Source: an uncultured Lachnospiraceae bacterium (GTDB lineage Bacteria > Bacillota > Clostridia > Lachnospirales > Lachnospiraceae). From it: a stretch of 64,000 bases of DNA. Within the stretch, counting starts at the first letter, position 1; each line of letters starts with the position of its first letter. Of this stretch, positions 35,381 through 43,661 are shown one piece after another. Made by a program: the position numbers and the translations under genes. The notes below the pieces were generated by a model. The model saw nothing but the letters and a program-made list of their open reading frames with translations, was not told the origin of the DNA and did not search any database. The stretch spans positions 62,001 through 126,000 of the forward strand of contig CAJURU010000008.1 in NCBI GenBank assembly GCA_910588845.1, given 5' to 3'.

Positions 35381-35698
35381 CTATTTGCAGTGACAATCAA
35401 AGCTTGCGCACTCCGTCTCTGCACAGCAGCAAGCGTTGCTTCCTGCAATGCCGATTTCATCCGCCTGGCACTTACAGCCCTCGTTAAAACGACATTTTTC
35501 TGCATGGCAGCCCACATGGGTATCCAGTGTTCCCTGCTGCACCGAATTCGTCATGCTCTCACTTCTCTCACGAAAACTCTCGCAGCAAGTTTCATTTGGT
35601 TTGCCTGCATCCTGCCCTCCTACCATAATATCGTTCTTAGAGCAGAGCTTGTCATCATTATACGCACAGTTTGTTACAGTACATTTTAAACGTGTCAT
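35381..35698 (-). CDS. Cysteine-rich DUF1540 protein
   Basis: A 105-aa protein with 15 cysteines in two DUF1540-like modules. The first begins LKCTVTNCAYNDDKLCSKNDI, the second CHAEKCRFNEGCKCQADEI, and each ends in a Cys cluster with ECASF or TCCESF. The cysteine pattern suggests metal binding. There is no membrane segment or signal. Function is unknown for the family, which is common in spore-forming Clostridia. It is transcribed alone between the phospholipase-like gene and thrS. Confidence 0.85.
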   Translation of the reverse strand: MTRLKCTVTNCAYNDDKLCSKNDIMVGGQDAGKPNETCCESFRERSESMTNSVQQGTLDTHVGCHAEKCRFNEGCKCQADEIGIAGSNACCCAETECASFDCHCK

Positions 35699-35742
35699 TT
35701 TGAAATCTCCTTTCTCACGCCTTGTCTTGCGGCTACATATTG

Positions 35743-35797
35743 ATAAAAGAGCTGCCGTATCGTATGCTCTATCAGAAATACAACAGCTCCTTTATCA
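35743..35797 (-). terminator. Possible terminator downstream of thrS
   Basis: On the minus strand AAAGGAGCTG and CAGCTCTTTT can pair with a loop of about 29 bases that has further internal pairing, ending in TTTT. The long loop makes this a weaker candidate. Confidence 0.4.
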
Positions 35798-35915
35798 GTA
35801 TCAAGAGATTTCCTGTTTTTTATACATGGCAAGAACTGCCGCTGCTTACAAAAAATTCATAAATTAATTTATTTGCCGGAAAACAGACAGATAAAACCGC
35901 AAATGGCTGTCCGCA

Positions 35916-37883
35916 TTATTTCTTCTCTTCCTGTACTTCCTCCCTGCGAATTTCCTTAGTACGAATTTCTTTACAAATCTGCTCAATAAACGCATCCAGA
36001 GATTTGGCGCCTTCGTCTCCCGCAAAACGGCTCCTCACAGATACCGTTTGCTGTTCTTCCTCCTGCTGGCCCACAACGAGCATATAGGGAAGTTTATCCA
36101 GGCGCGCCTCACGAATTTTATAACCAATCTTCTCCGAGCGGTTATCGACCGTACAGAGAATTCCGTTAGCTTTCAACTGTTTTTCAACTTGTGCGGCATA
36201 AGTTTCATACTTGTCGGAAATCGGCAATACCCTTACCTGTTCCGGGCACAGCCACGTCGGAAATTTTCCTGCATACTTTTCTATGAGCCATGCCAGCGTG
36301 CGCTCATAGCAGCCCATAGATGTCCTGTGAATGATATAAGGGCGTACCTTATCGCCGTTGGCATCAATATAATACATATCAAACTGCTCGGCAAGCAATG
36401 CGTCCCACTGGATCGTAATCATTGTATCTTCCTTACCATAGACATTCTTGGCATTGATGTCAATCTTAGGTCCATAAAAAGCGGCTTCTCCCACATCTTC
36501 CGTAAACGGAATCTCAAGTTCCACCATAATATTACGCATATGCTGCTGAGTTTCCTCCCAAACCTCTGGCTCTCCAATGTATTTTTCCCGGTTATCAGGG
36601 TCCCATTTTGAGAGATGGTATGTGACGTCCTCCTCCACGCCCAATGTAGACAGACAATATTTCGCCAAGGCAAGACACCGTTTGAATTCCTCCACCATCT
36701 GGTCTGGACGTACAATCAGGTGCCCCTCAGAAATCGTGAACTGCCGTACACGGGTGAGCCCATGCATTTCGCCTGATTCCTCGTTGCGGAACAAGGTGGA
36801 AGTCTCACCATAACGCAGAGGCAGATCACGGTAAGAATGCTGCTCTGCCTTATACACATAATATTGGAATGGACAGGTCATCGGCCGCAGCGCCAACACT
36901 TCTTTGTCCTTCTCCTCATCCCCGAGCACAAACATACCATCCGTATAGTGATCCCAATGACCGGATATCTTATATAAATCAGACTTCGCCATCAACGGGG
37001 TCTTGGTGCGGATATAGCCCCACTCATTATCCTCAAGGTCTTCAATCCAACGCTGCATAGTCTGAACCATCTTGGCGCCCTTGGGCATCAGGAGCGGCAA
37101 GCCCTGTCCAATGACATCGACCGTGGTAAATAATTTCATCTCACGCCCCAGCTTGTTGTGGTCGCGCTTTTTAATATCCTCTAAATGCTCCAAATACGCG
37201 TTTAACTCATCTTTGGCGGCAAACGCAGTTCCATAAATTCTCTGAAGCTGCGCTTTCTCAGAGTCACCCCGCCAATATGCCATTGAAGAGGAAATCAACT
37301 TGAACGCTTTAATCGGCTTTGTGCTCATCAGATGCGGTCCCGCACATAAATCGGTAAACCCTTCGCCCTGGCTGTAAAACGATATCTCTGCATCTTCCGG
37401 CAAATCTTCTATCAGCTCTACCTTATACGGCTCCTGCCTCTCCTGCATAAAACGAATTGCCTCTGCCCGCGGCAGCGTAAATTTTTCCAAACGGTTACCC
37501 GCCTTAATGATCTTCTTCATCTCTTTTTCCAGCTTATCTAAATCCTCCCTGGAAAACGGTTCCGCCTCGAAATCATAATAAAATCCTTCCTCTATGGACG
37601 GCCCGATAGCAAGTTTGGCCTCTGGAAACAAACGTTTTACTGCCTCCGCCAGCACATGGGAACAGGTGTGACGCACCGTGCGCAGCCCTTCTGCATCCTT
37701 CTGTGTCAGTATATTCAATTCGCTATCGCTGTCTACGATTGTCCGCAAATCGACAACCTCACCGTTTACTTCACCGGCACAAGCTGCTCTCGCCAAACCT
37801 TCGCTGATATCTAAGGCAATATCATAGACGCTTTTTGCCTCGCTGTACTCCTTTACTGAGCCATCCTTCAATGTAATTTTCAT
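35916..37883 (-). CDS. thrS: Threonyl-tRNA synthetase
   Basis: A 655-aa class II aminoacyl-tRNA synthetase that charges tRNA-Thr. Domains in order: N-terminal TGS (MKITLKDGSVKEYSEAKSV), the editing domain with HTCSHVLAEAVKRLFP and the GFYYDFE block, the catalytic core with motif 2 FRNEESGEMHGLTRVRQF and motif 3 near HRTSMGCYERTLAWLIEKY, and the C-terminal anticodon-binding domain (VRVLPISDKYETYA). GAAAGGAG precedes the ATG. Expression is controlled by the T-box leader directly upstream. The last 10-15 residues (EIRREEVQEEKK) are a charged tail. Confidence 0.98.
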   Translation of the reverse strand: MKITLKDGSVKEYSEAKSVYDIALDISEGLARAACAGEVNGEVVDLRTIVDSDSELNILTQKDAEGLRTVRHTCSHVLAEAVKRLFPEAKLAIGPSIEEGFYYDFEAEPFSREDLDKLEKEMKKIIKAGNRLEKFTLPRAEAIRFMQERQEPYKVELIEDLPEDAEISFYSQGEGFTDLCAGPHLMSTKPIKAFKLISSSMAYWRGDSEKAQLQRIYGTAFAAKDELNAYLEHLEDIKKRDHNKLGREMKLFTTVDVIGQGLPLLMPKGAKMVQTMQRWIEDLEDNEWGYIRTKTPLMAKSDLYKISGHWDHYTDGMFVLGDEEKDKEVLALRPMTCPFQYYVYKAEQHSYRDLPLRYGETSTLFRNEESGEMHGLTRVRQFTISEGHLIVRPDQMVEEFKRCLALAKYCLSTLGVEEDVTYHLSKWDPDNREKYIGEPEVWEETQQHMRNIMVELEIPFTEDVGEAAFYGPKIDINAKNVYGKEDTMITIQWDALLAEQFDMYYIDANGDKVRPYIIHRTSMGCYERTLAWLIEKYAGKFPTWLCPEQVRVLPISDKYETYAAQVEKQLKANGILCTVDNRSEKIGYKIREARLDKLPYMLVVGQQEEEQQTVSVRSRFAGDEGAKSLDAFIEQICKEIRTKEIRREEVQEEKK

Positions 37884-37908
37884 TGTAATCTCCTTTCTTA
37901 TTCCTATT

Positions 37909-38200
37909 AAAAAAATGTCCCATACACTGCCAGCGGCAATGCATGGGACGTTATATACGCGGTTCCACCCTGCTTGTCCTGTCCCATAACCTGGGACAAA
38001 ACCTCTCTTTTGACGATAACGGAGTCACCGTGCTCTATTAAAGCCGCTCCAAGGTGGTCTTCCACTGTTTCCTGTCAGGCCGCTTCCAGCACCGGGGTAT
38101 TCACCCGCCGGCGGCCCTCTCTGCTTATGCCTGCAATCTGTTCCCGCGAGGCGCTCGACATTTCACAGCGTACTCTTCTTGTCATCGCTTTGTCTAGTTA
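37909..38200 (-). promoter_or_regulatory. T-box riboswitch leader of thrS
   Basis: The conserved T-box AGGGTGGAACCGCG is complementary to 37958-37971. It is followed by a strong terminator: a 15-pair stem GTCCCATGCATTGCC / GGCAGTGTATGGGAC plus seven T (37909-37949). Uncharged tRNA-Thr pairing with the T-box would form the antiterminator instead. Upstream lies the stem I region; its 3' side holds GTGAATACCCC, where ACC (Thr) at 38096-38098 is the likely specifier codon. This accounts for most of the 441-base gap upstream of thrS. Confidence 0.93.
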
Positions 38201-38202
38201 GT

Positions 38203-38231
38203 ATTGTAGCCTCTTTCTCTCAATCTGTAAA
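38203..38231 (-). promoter_or_regulatory. thrS T-box leader promoter
   Basis: On the minus strand, -35 TTTACA (38226-38231) and -10 TACAAT (38203-38208) have a 17-base spacer, just upstream of the T-box leader. The 93 bases between this and the SEC-C gene hold nothing else I can name. Confidence 0.75.
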
Positions 38232-38324
38232 GAGAAAATTATTCTAAGTTTGCCCATTTTTTGTAATAACCTATATTTCAGTACCAAAAGGTCTTGCTGC
38301 CAAAAACAACCTGGACATAGACTA

Positions 38325-38831
38325 CTATTTATTCTTTCCACAGCATTTCTTATACTTCTTGCCGCTTCCACAGGGGCATGGGTCATTCGGATATACCTTC
38401 TGCTCCTTGATAATCGTACCTGACTTCTTCTGTTCCAAATATAATCTGTGGCGCGTATCCTCGTCAAAGATGCTTTCCCATTGCGGAAGCTCGTAAAGCC
38501 AATCGGCCTTGGCATCCACCATATTCTTATAGAGCTTCTCCTTGTCAAAAGCAAGGCTGACTTTCGTGTCTTCGTCCATCTCCTCAATAGGATTGGCCTC
38601 TATCAAGCTCTCATTGATTCCATCCAGAAAACCGACCATCTCCATGAGCGTAATGCCATATTTCTCTGCCAGCTCTTTCACAGTTCCTTCGACTACTTCA
38701 TCAGGATTCTCCAGCAATATCTCATAAATACCTTTCTCCAGTAGAAAATATCTCTGCCAGAAACGCTGGATTTCTCCTTTGTTTGCCTCCTGGTTATAGG
38801 CAACGCTTCTCCACTCTTCTAATATTGACAT
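38325..38831 (-). CDS. SEC-C motif protein
   Basis: A 168-aa cytosolic protein. The N-terminal 130 residues are mostly helical and acidic without a recognised domain. The C-terminus is a SEC-C zinc-binding motif (NDPCPCGSGKKYKKCCGKNK) as found at the end of SecA and in many small proteins. The motif alone does not give a function. It is preceded by the second chemoreceptor (31-base gap) and is probably on the same transcript. No terminator is obvious after it. Confidence 0.85.
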   Translation of the reverse strand: MSILEEWRSVAYNQEANKGEIQRFWQRYFLLEKGIYEILLENPDEVVEGTVKELAEKYGITLMEMVGFLDGINESLIEANPIEEMDEDTKVSLAFDKEKLYKNMVDAKADWLYELPQWESIFDEDTRHRLYLEQKKSGTIIKEQKVYPNDPCPCGSGKKYKKCCGKNK

Positions 38832-38862
38832 CTCAATACCATCCTTTGCTATTTTTTAACAT

Positions 38863-40575
38863 TTATACTTTCTTGAATCTCTCAACTTCACCACACAGCT
38901 CTCTGGAAATACTCTGGCTGTTCTGGGTCTCCTTCTGGATATGAGCCATTGCCTCCACAAGGCTCCCCGTATTCTCCGCAACATTGGAGACACCCTTGGC
39001 ACTCTCATCCACAGTTGTGGCAATGTCATTGATTCCCACGTTAATGCGTTGCATTGTCACCTGCATCTCTGCGGTTCCACTGGCAAACTCTGTTAAGATA
39101 GCGTCCACATCCTCCGCATCATGATGGTAATTATTGGCGACATCCACAAATCCATCATAATCCTTCATGACATTTTCGTCAATAAATTCTAACATATTTT
39201 CGGCATTCTGCGCTAACTTTTCCACCGCAGCCGTCACCATGTTACTGATACTCTGAATATTATTAGCGGCATCTCTGCTGTTATCCGCCAGCACACGAAT
39301 TTCATCTGCCACTACGGCAAATCCCTTTCCTGCGTCGCCGGCCCTCGCCGCCTCTATGGAGGCATTGAGCGCGAGCAGGTTCGTCTGGCTGCTAATGTCG
39401 AGAATATCTCCCGTCAATTCATTGATACGCCCTACGCTCTTGCTGTCCTGCACGGCCTGCTCCAACATAGTACGGATCTGTTCAATCATCTCACTGGCTG
39501 CCGCTTTGCTGCCAACCGCCGCTTTGCGGATCGTCTGCGCCCTGATTTTAATCTGTTCCACAAGTTCCGCGCCGTTTCCTGCCCTGCCGGCCATTGCCTG
39601 TACTTTTTCATAGATATCGTTGCTTCCTTCTGTAATCTGCTCTAAGCTTGCGGAAACTTCCTCCATGCTTGCTGCCAACTGCTCCATGGCGGCAGACACG
39701 CTGTTTACATTCTCATTGGAGATATTCACCCTGTCGGTAATCGTATCGGCAGACTCCATCATGCGCGCTGATTCACCCTTCAGCTTTCTCATAAGAGACT
39801 GAAGCTGTTCAATAAATCCATTGACGCCGCTGACAAGCTGCCCCACTTCATCCTGGGTCTTAACGGTGATACGCTCTGTCAGATCGCCCTCGTCTTTCTC
39901 AATTTTCTCAACAATCTGATTCAAGTGGCCGCTGGCTCTCTTTGCCGGGCTGGCGATGGTACGCACTACAATTAGAAAGGTTGCGCCAACCATCAATATA
40001 AACACAACAATCATTATAACATTAAACAAGTATGTATTAAAAATCTTCTTATCAATCTTCGTAGCTACATAGCTGATTCTGCTCTCCATAGCCTCCGTGT
40101 AGGCTATCTTGCAGCTATCAAGGACTTGCCGCTTTTCTCGGCTCTGGCTCAACACTTCGAGTGTCGCAATGCTGTCTCCTTGTTCAACTACTTCCGCCGC
40201 ATGAATGCCCAAGGCCATAAATTCCTCAAACTGCTCCTTGTAGGAGGTAAAACTATCATTCAACAACGTATCATTCGTCTGACTGCACAACGCATCCATC
40301 TTGTCTAAATATACCTGCAAACCGGCAGCTTTTTCCTCTATCTTCGCCGCCCCCTGCGCCTTTAATTTCCCAGACTCCATAAGGCCTCGAAACTCCTGCG
40401 CCTGCACGGACATCTGCCCTTCTATCTTCTGTAATTCCAGATAAACTTCTGCAATCTCACCATTCCGATCACTTATTTCCGAGAGAGCCATTACATTTGC
40501 CACACTGAAAGCCAGAAAAAACAACGATAAAATCCCTAACAGAACAATAACTTTTGCTCCAATCCGTTTTTTCAT
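38863..40575 (-). CDS. Methyl-accepting chemotaxis protein
   Basis: A 570-aa transmembrane receptor. Membrane segments are at about residues 10-30 (VIVLLGILSLFFLAFSVANVM) and 185-210 (VIMIVVFILMVGATFLIVV). They flank a four-helix-bundle sensor. A HAMP domain follows, then a cytoplasmic coiled coil with the tip SQTNLLALNASIEAARAGDAGKGF. ATG 40575 is chosen because AGGAGG is six bases upstream. It is unrelated in its sensor to the receptor at 20322, so each probably senses a different cue. Upstream is degV with a 51-base gap. Confidence 0.93.
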   Translation of the reverse strand: MKKRIGAKVIVLLGILSLFFLAFSVANVMALSEISDRNGEIAEVYLELQKIEGQMSVQAQEFRGLMESGKLKAQGAAKIEEKAAGLQVYLDKMDALCSQTNDTLLNDSFTSYKEQFEEFMALGIHAAEVVEQGDSIATLEVLSQSREKRQVLDSCKIAYTEAMESRISYVATKIDKKIFNTYLFNVIMIVVFILMVGATFLIVVRTIASPAKRASGHLNQIVEKIEKDEGDLTERITVKTQDEVGQLVSGVNGFIEQLQSLMRKLKGESARMMESADTITDRVNISNENVNSVSAAMEQLAASMEEVSASLEQITEGSNDIYEKVQAMAGRAGNGAELVEQIKIRAQTIRKAAVGSKAAASEMIEQIRTMLEQAVQDSKSVGRINELTGDILDISSQTNLLALNASIEAARAGDAGKGFAVVADEIRVLADNSRDAANNIQSISNMVTAAVEKLAQNAENMLEFIDENVMKDYDGFVDVANNYHHDAEDVDAILTEFASGTAEMQVTMQRINVGINDIATTVDESAKGVSNVAENTGSLVEAMAHIQKETQNSQSISRELCGEVERFKKV

Positions 40576-40626
40576 CCTTCTCCTCCTTTGCAATTACCAC
40601 CGCGATTCTTAAAGCGTTTTCTATAC

Positions 40627-41493
40627 CTACGATAATTTCTTTGCACAGGCTACTGCCAAAGAACCAGGTCCAATGTGACATGCCACACTTAATGACAATG
40701 GATCAACGACCTCTACTACCCTCCCTGGAATTGCAGCTTCAATCTGCGCTTTAAAATCCAAGGCTGCCTCTTTATTCTTAGAATATGCCACAAAAATATG
40801 CATATTCTCCCCCGTTACATCCCCAAATCTTTTGGCAAAGTCGCTCTTAATAGCGTCAATCATAATCGTCCTTGCCTGCTTGACAGTCCTTGCCTTTGCA
40901 TAGCTGTCCAGCTTCTCCCCTTGAATCTGTAAAACTGGCTTGAGCTTAAGCAGCGTTCCCAATGCTGCCGCTGCCGGCGTAAGGCGACCGCCTTTTTTCA
41001 GGTAATACAAGGTATCTACCATAATATAGATACTGGAATCATATTTTGTCTCTTCCAGATAATCTTTGATTTCTTTCGCCGTTTTCCCACGTTTTGCCAA
41101 CTCCAATGCATCCTCTACCGACTGCCTCTGGGTTACGGAAATACGCTGGTTATTCACTACCTGAACCTTCCCGCCGTACTCCTGCGCCAGCATAAGCGCC
41201 GTCTCGCAGGAACTGCTCAAACCGCTGGACATAGGAATATGCACAATCTCCTCATGTTCTTCAAGCAGTTCATCCCATAAATCAGTCACAGAACCAACAG
41301 AGGGCATAGAAGTAGAAATATCATCGTTCCCTTCGAGCCTTTCATAAAACTCTTCCTGGGTGAGCGAAATGTCTTCAAAATACGTCTCTCCATTTATAAA
41401 AAAAGGCATTGGCAACACGTTTATTCCATACGCTTTTGCCTGCTCCTGGGTAATTCCGCTATTACTGTCCGTTACTACTGCAATCTTTCCCAC
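40627..41493 (-). CDS. DegV family fatty-acid-binding protein
   Basis: A 288-aa cytosolic protein of the DegV/FakB type, which binds a fatty acid for the FakA kinase. The N-terminus has IAVVTDSNSGITQEQA, with PFFINGETYFED and the motif TSMPSVGSV. The ligand-contact segment IPMSSGLSSSCETA and the YYLKKGGRLTPAAA block are present. The start is GTG 41493: AGGAGG is seven bases upstream and the longer frame has none. The fakA partner is not in the window. The physiological fatty acid is unknown. Confidence 0.92.
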   Translation of the reverse strand: MGKIAVVTDSNSGITQEQAKAYGINVLPMPFFINGETYFEDISLTQEEFYERLEGNDDISTSMPSVGSVTDLWDELLEEHEEIVHIPMSSGLSSSCETALMLAQEYGGKVQVVNNQRISVTQRQSVEDALELAKRGKTAKEIKDYLEETKYDSSIYIMVDTLYYLKKGGRLTPAAAALGTLLKLKPVLQIQGEKLDSYAKARTVKQARTIMIDAIKSDFAKRFGDVTGENMHIFVAYSKNKEAALDFKAQIEAAIPGRVVEVVDPLSLSVACHIGPGSLAVACAKKLS

Positions 41494-41594
41494 AGATAGT
41501 CCTCCTTTGGTCTTCTCAATATTCTGAATTATATCATATTTTCCGGACAGATACAATCACAATCTTTTGTGACTTTTGGGAATTTTGGGAATTT

Positions 41595-42590
41595 TTATCT
41601 TCTGTTGGAAATCCGTTCTGAAAACCGCTCTTCTATTTCCGGCGAAATCGTCTGATATGCCTCCCTATCTGATTCCCGTTCCCGCACCGCCTCTTCCACA
41701 GTCAGCAATCCCTCCCTGACCATTTCTGCAAGCTCTCCGGTACGAACAGGATAGCCATGCTTTTTAAGGCTGCATTTTTCTGCCATTGGATGCGCCCAGC
41801 AGTCAGGATGCGGCACGCTGTTTTGCGGGCGAATCCAGCCAATATTCTCCTCAAGGAATTTCATTTTCTCCTCCTCGCCCACATTATGGTACATAAAGTA
41901 AGAAAGAGAAGTCACCTCAGCATCTGGCAGAAAATCAATACAGCTATGTCCATCCAGCTTATCTGCTAATTTCCCAAACATCTGATATTCAAAAGACTTT
42001 AGATTGCGGGAAACAGCAAACGGCTCAATGTATTTTTCTTCATCTGCCGACTGCAATATCTGGCTCCTCGTCCGCCCATTTACAACCAGGGGGACGCCAT
42101 ACTGCGACGCCAGCAGATGGCTGTAATAATGGCAGAAATGAAAGCAGACGCTGCAAAAATTTTTCATCAGTTTCATACTCGCGGAATAAAACTGCCTGAG
42201 CATAGAATCCTGCACATTAATCCAGATATGTTCCACATCCAATTTCCGCAAAAGAATTTCTATATTCCGTCTTCCAAACTCAGTAGAAAATCCATTATCC
42301 AAAGTGTATGTCAACACCCGCATTCCATACTTATGCTGCAATTGATACGTAATGTACGCACCATCCTTTCCGCCGCTTAATCCTGTGATACAATCGTATC
42401 TGGCGCCGTTTGCCGCCGCCTTTTTCTTCGCCTCTGCCGCCTCCTTTGCGAACTGCGCCTCTAAGGCGGCAAAGTCGGACAGTTCTTTCCTGTGTTTCTC
42501 ATAAAATCTGCAAAAATTGCATACATGGTATTCGTCAAACACAATCTTCTGGTACGTTTCCGGTAATCCGCATTTCACACATGCGCCCAT
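41595..42590 (-). CDS. PP-loop ATPase related to N-acetyl sugar amidotransferases
   Basis: A 331-aa cytosolic ATP pyrophosphatase. The PP-loop is GLSGGKDGAY near residue 70; Gly replaces the usual Ser (SGGKDS). An N-terminal zinc ribbon has two CxxC pairs (CVKCGLPE and CNFC), a Cys/His cluster CSVCFHFCHYYSH is central, and HPDCWAHPMAEKC lies near the end. The layout resembles WbpG/PseA/LegG-type enzymes that use ATP to add nitrogen to a sugar, but HisH/HisF-like partners are not nearby. It is 75 bases downstream of the SGNH gene with no terminator between, and AAAGGAGG precedes its ATG. It may extend the operon upstream, but this is not certain. Confidence 0.78.
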   Translation of the reverse strand: MGACVKCGLPETYQKIVFDEYHVCNFCRFYEKHRKELSDFAALEAQFAKEAAEAKKKAAANGARYDCITGLSGGKDGAYITYQLQHKYGMRVLTYTLDNGFSTEFGRRNIEILLRKLDVEHIWINVQDSMLRQFYSASMKLMKNFCSVCFHFCHYYSHLLASQYGVPLVVNGRTRSQILQSADEEKYIEPFAVSRNLKSFEYQMFGKLADKLDGHSCIDFLPDAEVTSLSYFMYHNVGEEEKMKFLEENIGWIRPQNSVPHPDCWAHPMAEKCSLKKHGYPVRTGELAEMVREGLLTVEEAVRERESDREAYQTISPEIEERFSERISNRR

Positions 42591-42665
42591 AACCCCAAAC
42601 CTCCTTTAATCTTTCTCAAACATACAAGCCAAGGCCGCCGTTATTTAATATTCGCTGCACTAGGC

Positions 42666-43661
42666 CTAAATGGAATCAAAATAATCCTCTGGATGCTCAC
42701 TCTGTATCACTTCTGCAAAAATCCTGCAAAATGCCTCGGAACCTTTGGCATTCATATGGTGGTCATCCTTAAATTTGTCATCGGTAAAAATACGTTCCCT
42801 GTCCTTATAAAAAATAAAATTCAAAAAATCTGCGCCCCACATCTCTGACTTTTCCCTGAAATATGTATGTAATTCTTCTAAATCTTTTGCACCATCCAGG
42901 TATGCCTGCGTATAGGGCATCATTACAAATGTCAGATGAATCCCCTTTTCTTTGCAAAAGTCCGCTATTTTCCCGAGATACAACAATGCTTCCTCCTGCA
43001 CCTGCTTCTCCCCATTTTTCGCGCTCCAGGAATTAACTCTGCCGTTTTTTTCGTTCTCCCTGCCTTGAAATACATCTTCTGTATACCGGTAACCTCTGCC
43101 TGCATAATTAGAGGACATTTCTTTTGTCACCAGCTTATTTTTCAAATTTGCTTTTATGCTCCCCAAATCAAAATAATCTTCTATCTGCGTGGTGTAAAGC
43201 AGAGATGAAATCCATACGTCTTCCTTCTGTACAGCCAATAGATAACGCAATTTCCACTTCCAATTGCACATATTCTCAAAACCCGAAACATAATGGCGCG
43301 TACCCGCCTTTTCCTTTAACGGAGGCAGCGCGACTGTAACATAAATCTGCCGGACGGGATTATCTTCCACTGCATCGCGAATCAAGTAATATGTACCGAT
43401 ATATGGCTGAGAAGCGGTTGCCAGGTTAAAACTGCTTGTGCCCAAAACCTCGTCTAAAACCTGCGGACGGTATGCATAATATGTCAATGAATTTCCACAA
43501 TAGAGCGTGTCAATCGTTCCTTTCAGCTTGCCGCGCTCCATCTTAGACTGGACCGTCTGCGTGACCCAGCTCTCATAACAAAGGCGCGCCCCGCCTTCCA
43601 AGGCAGCCGCAAAAAACATCACCAGAAAAAACTTATAAATTGCTTTCCTAATATTGTGCAT
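42666..43661 (-). CDS. Membrane-anchored SGNH-fold transferase/hydrolase (DltD-like)
   Basis: A 331-aa protein with one N-terminal membrane anchor (about residues 10-23) and an external SGNH-type domain. The catalytic Ser is in GNS at residues 56-58 (DTLYCGNSLTYYAY). The C-terminal DxxH is D299 and H302 in FKDDHHMNAKGSEAF. Length and layout resemble DltD and AlgX/AlgJ proteins, which move acyl groups onto surface polymers. ATG 43661 is chosen because AGGAGG lies eight bases upstream. It overlaps the MBOAT gene by 14 bases, so the two are translationally coupled. Its acceptor is unknown. Confidence 0.85.
   Translation of the reverse strand: MHNIRKAIYKFFLVMFFAAALEGGARLCYESWVTQTVQSKMERGKLKGTIDTLYCGNSLTYYAYRPQVLDEVLGTSSFNLATASQPYIGTYYLIRDAVEDNPVRQIYVTVALPPLKEKAGTRHYVSGFENMCNWKWKLRYLLAVQKEDVWISSLLYTTQIEDYFDLGSIKANLKNKLVTKEMSSNYAGRGYRYTEDVFQGRENEKNGRVNSWSAKNGEKQVQEEALLYLGKIADFCKEKGIHLTFVMMPYTQAYLDGAKDLEELHTYFREKSEMWGADFLNFIFYKDRERIFTDDKFKDDHHMNAKGSEAFCRIFAEVIQSEHPEDYFDSI

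Noticed and set aside
35436..35867. Plus-strand ORF over the DUF1540 gene and the thrS downstream gap
   Set aside because: It is antisense to the clear DUF1540 Cys pattern, and its second half is non-conserved low-complexity sequence.
41570..41600. Direct repeat TTTGGGAATTTTGGGAATTT after the PP-loop gene
   Set aside because: It is a short two-unit repeat without hairpin or known motif.
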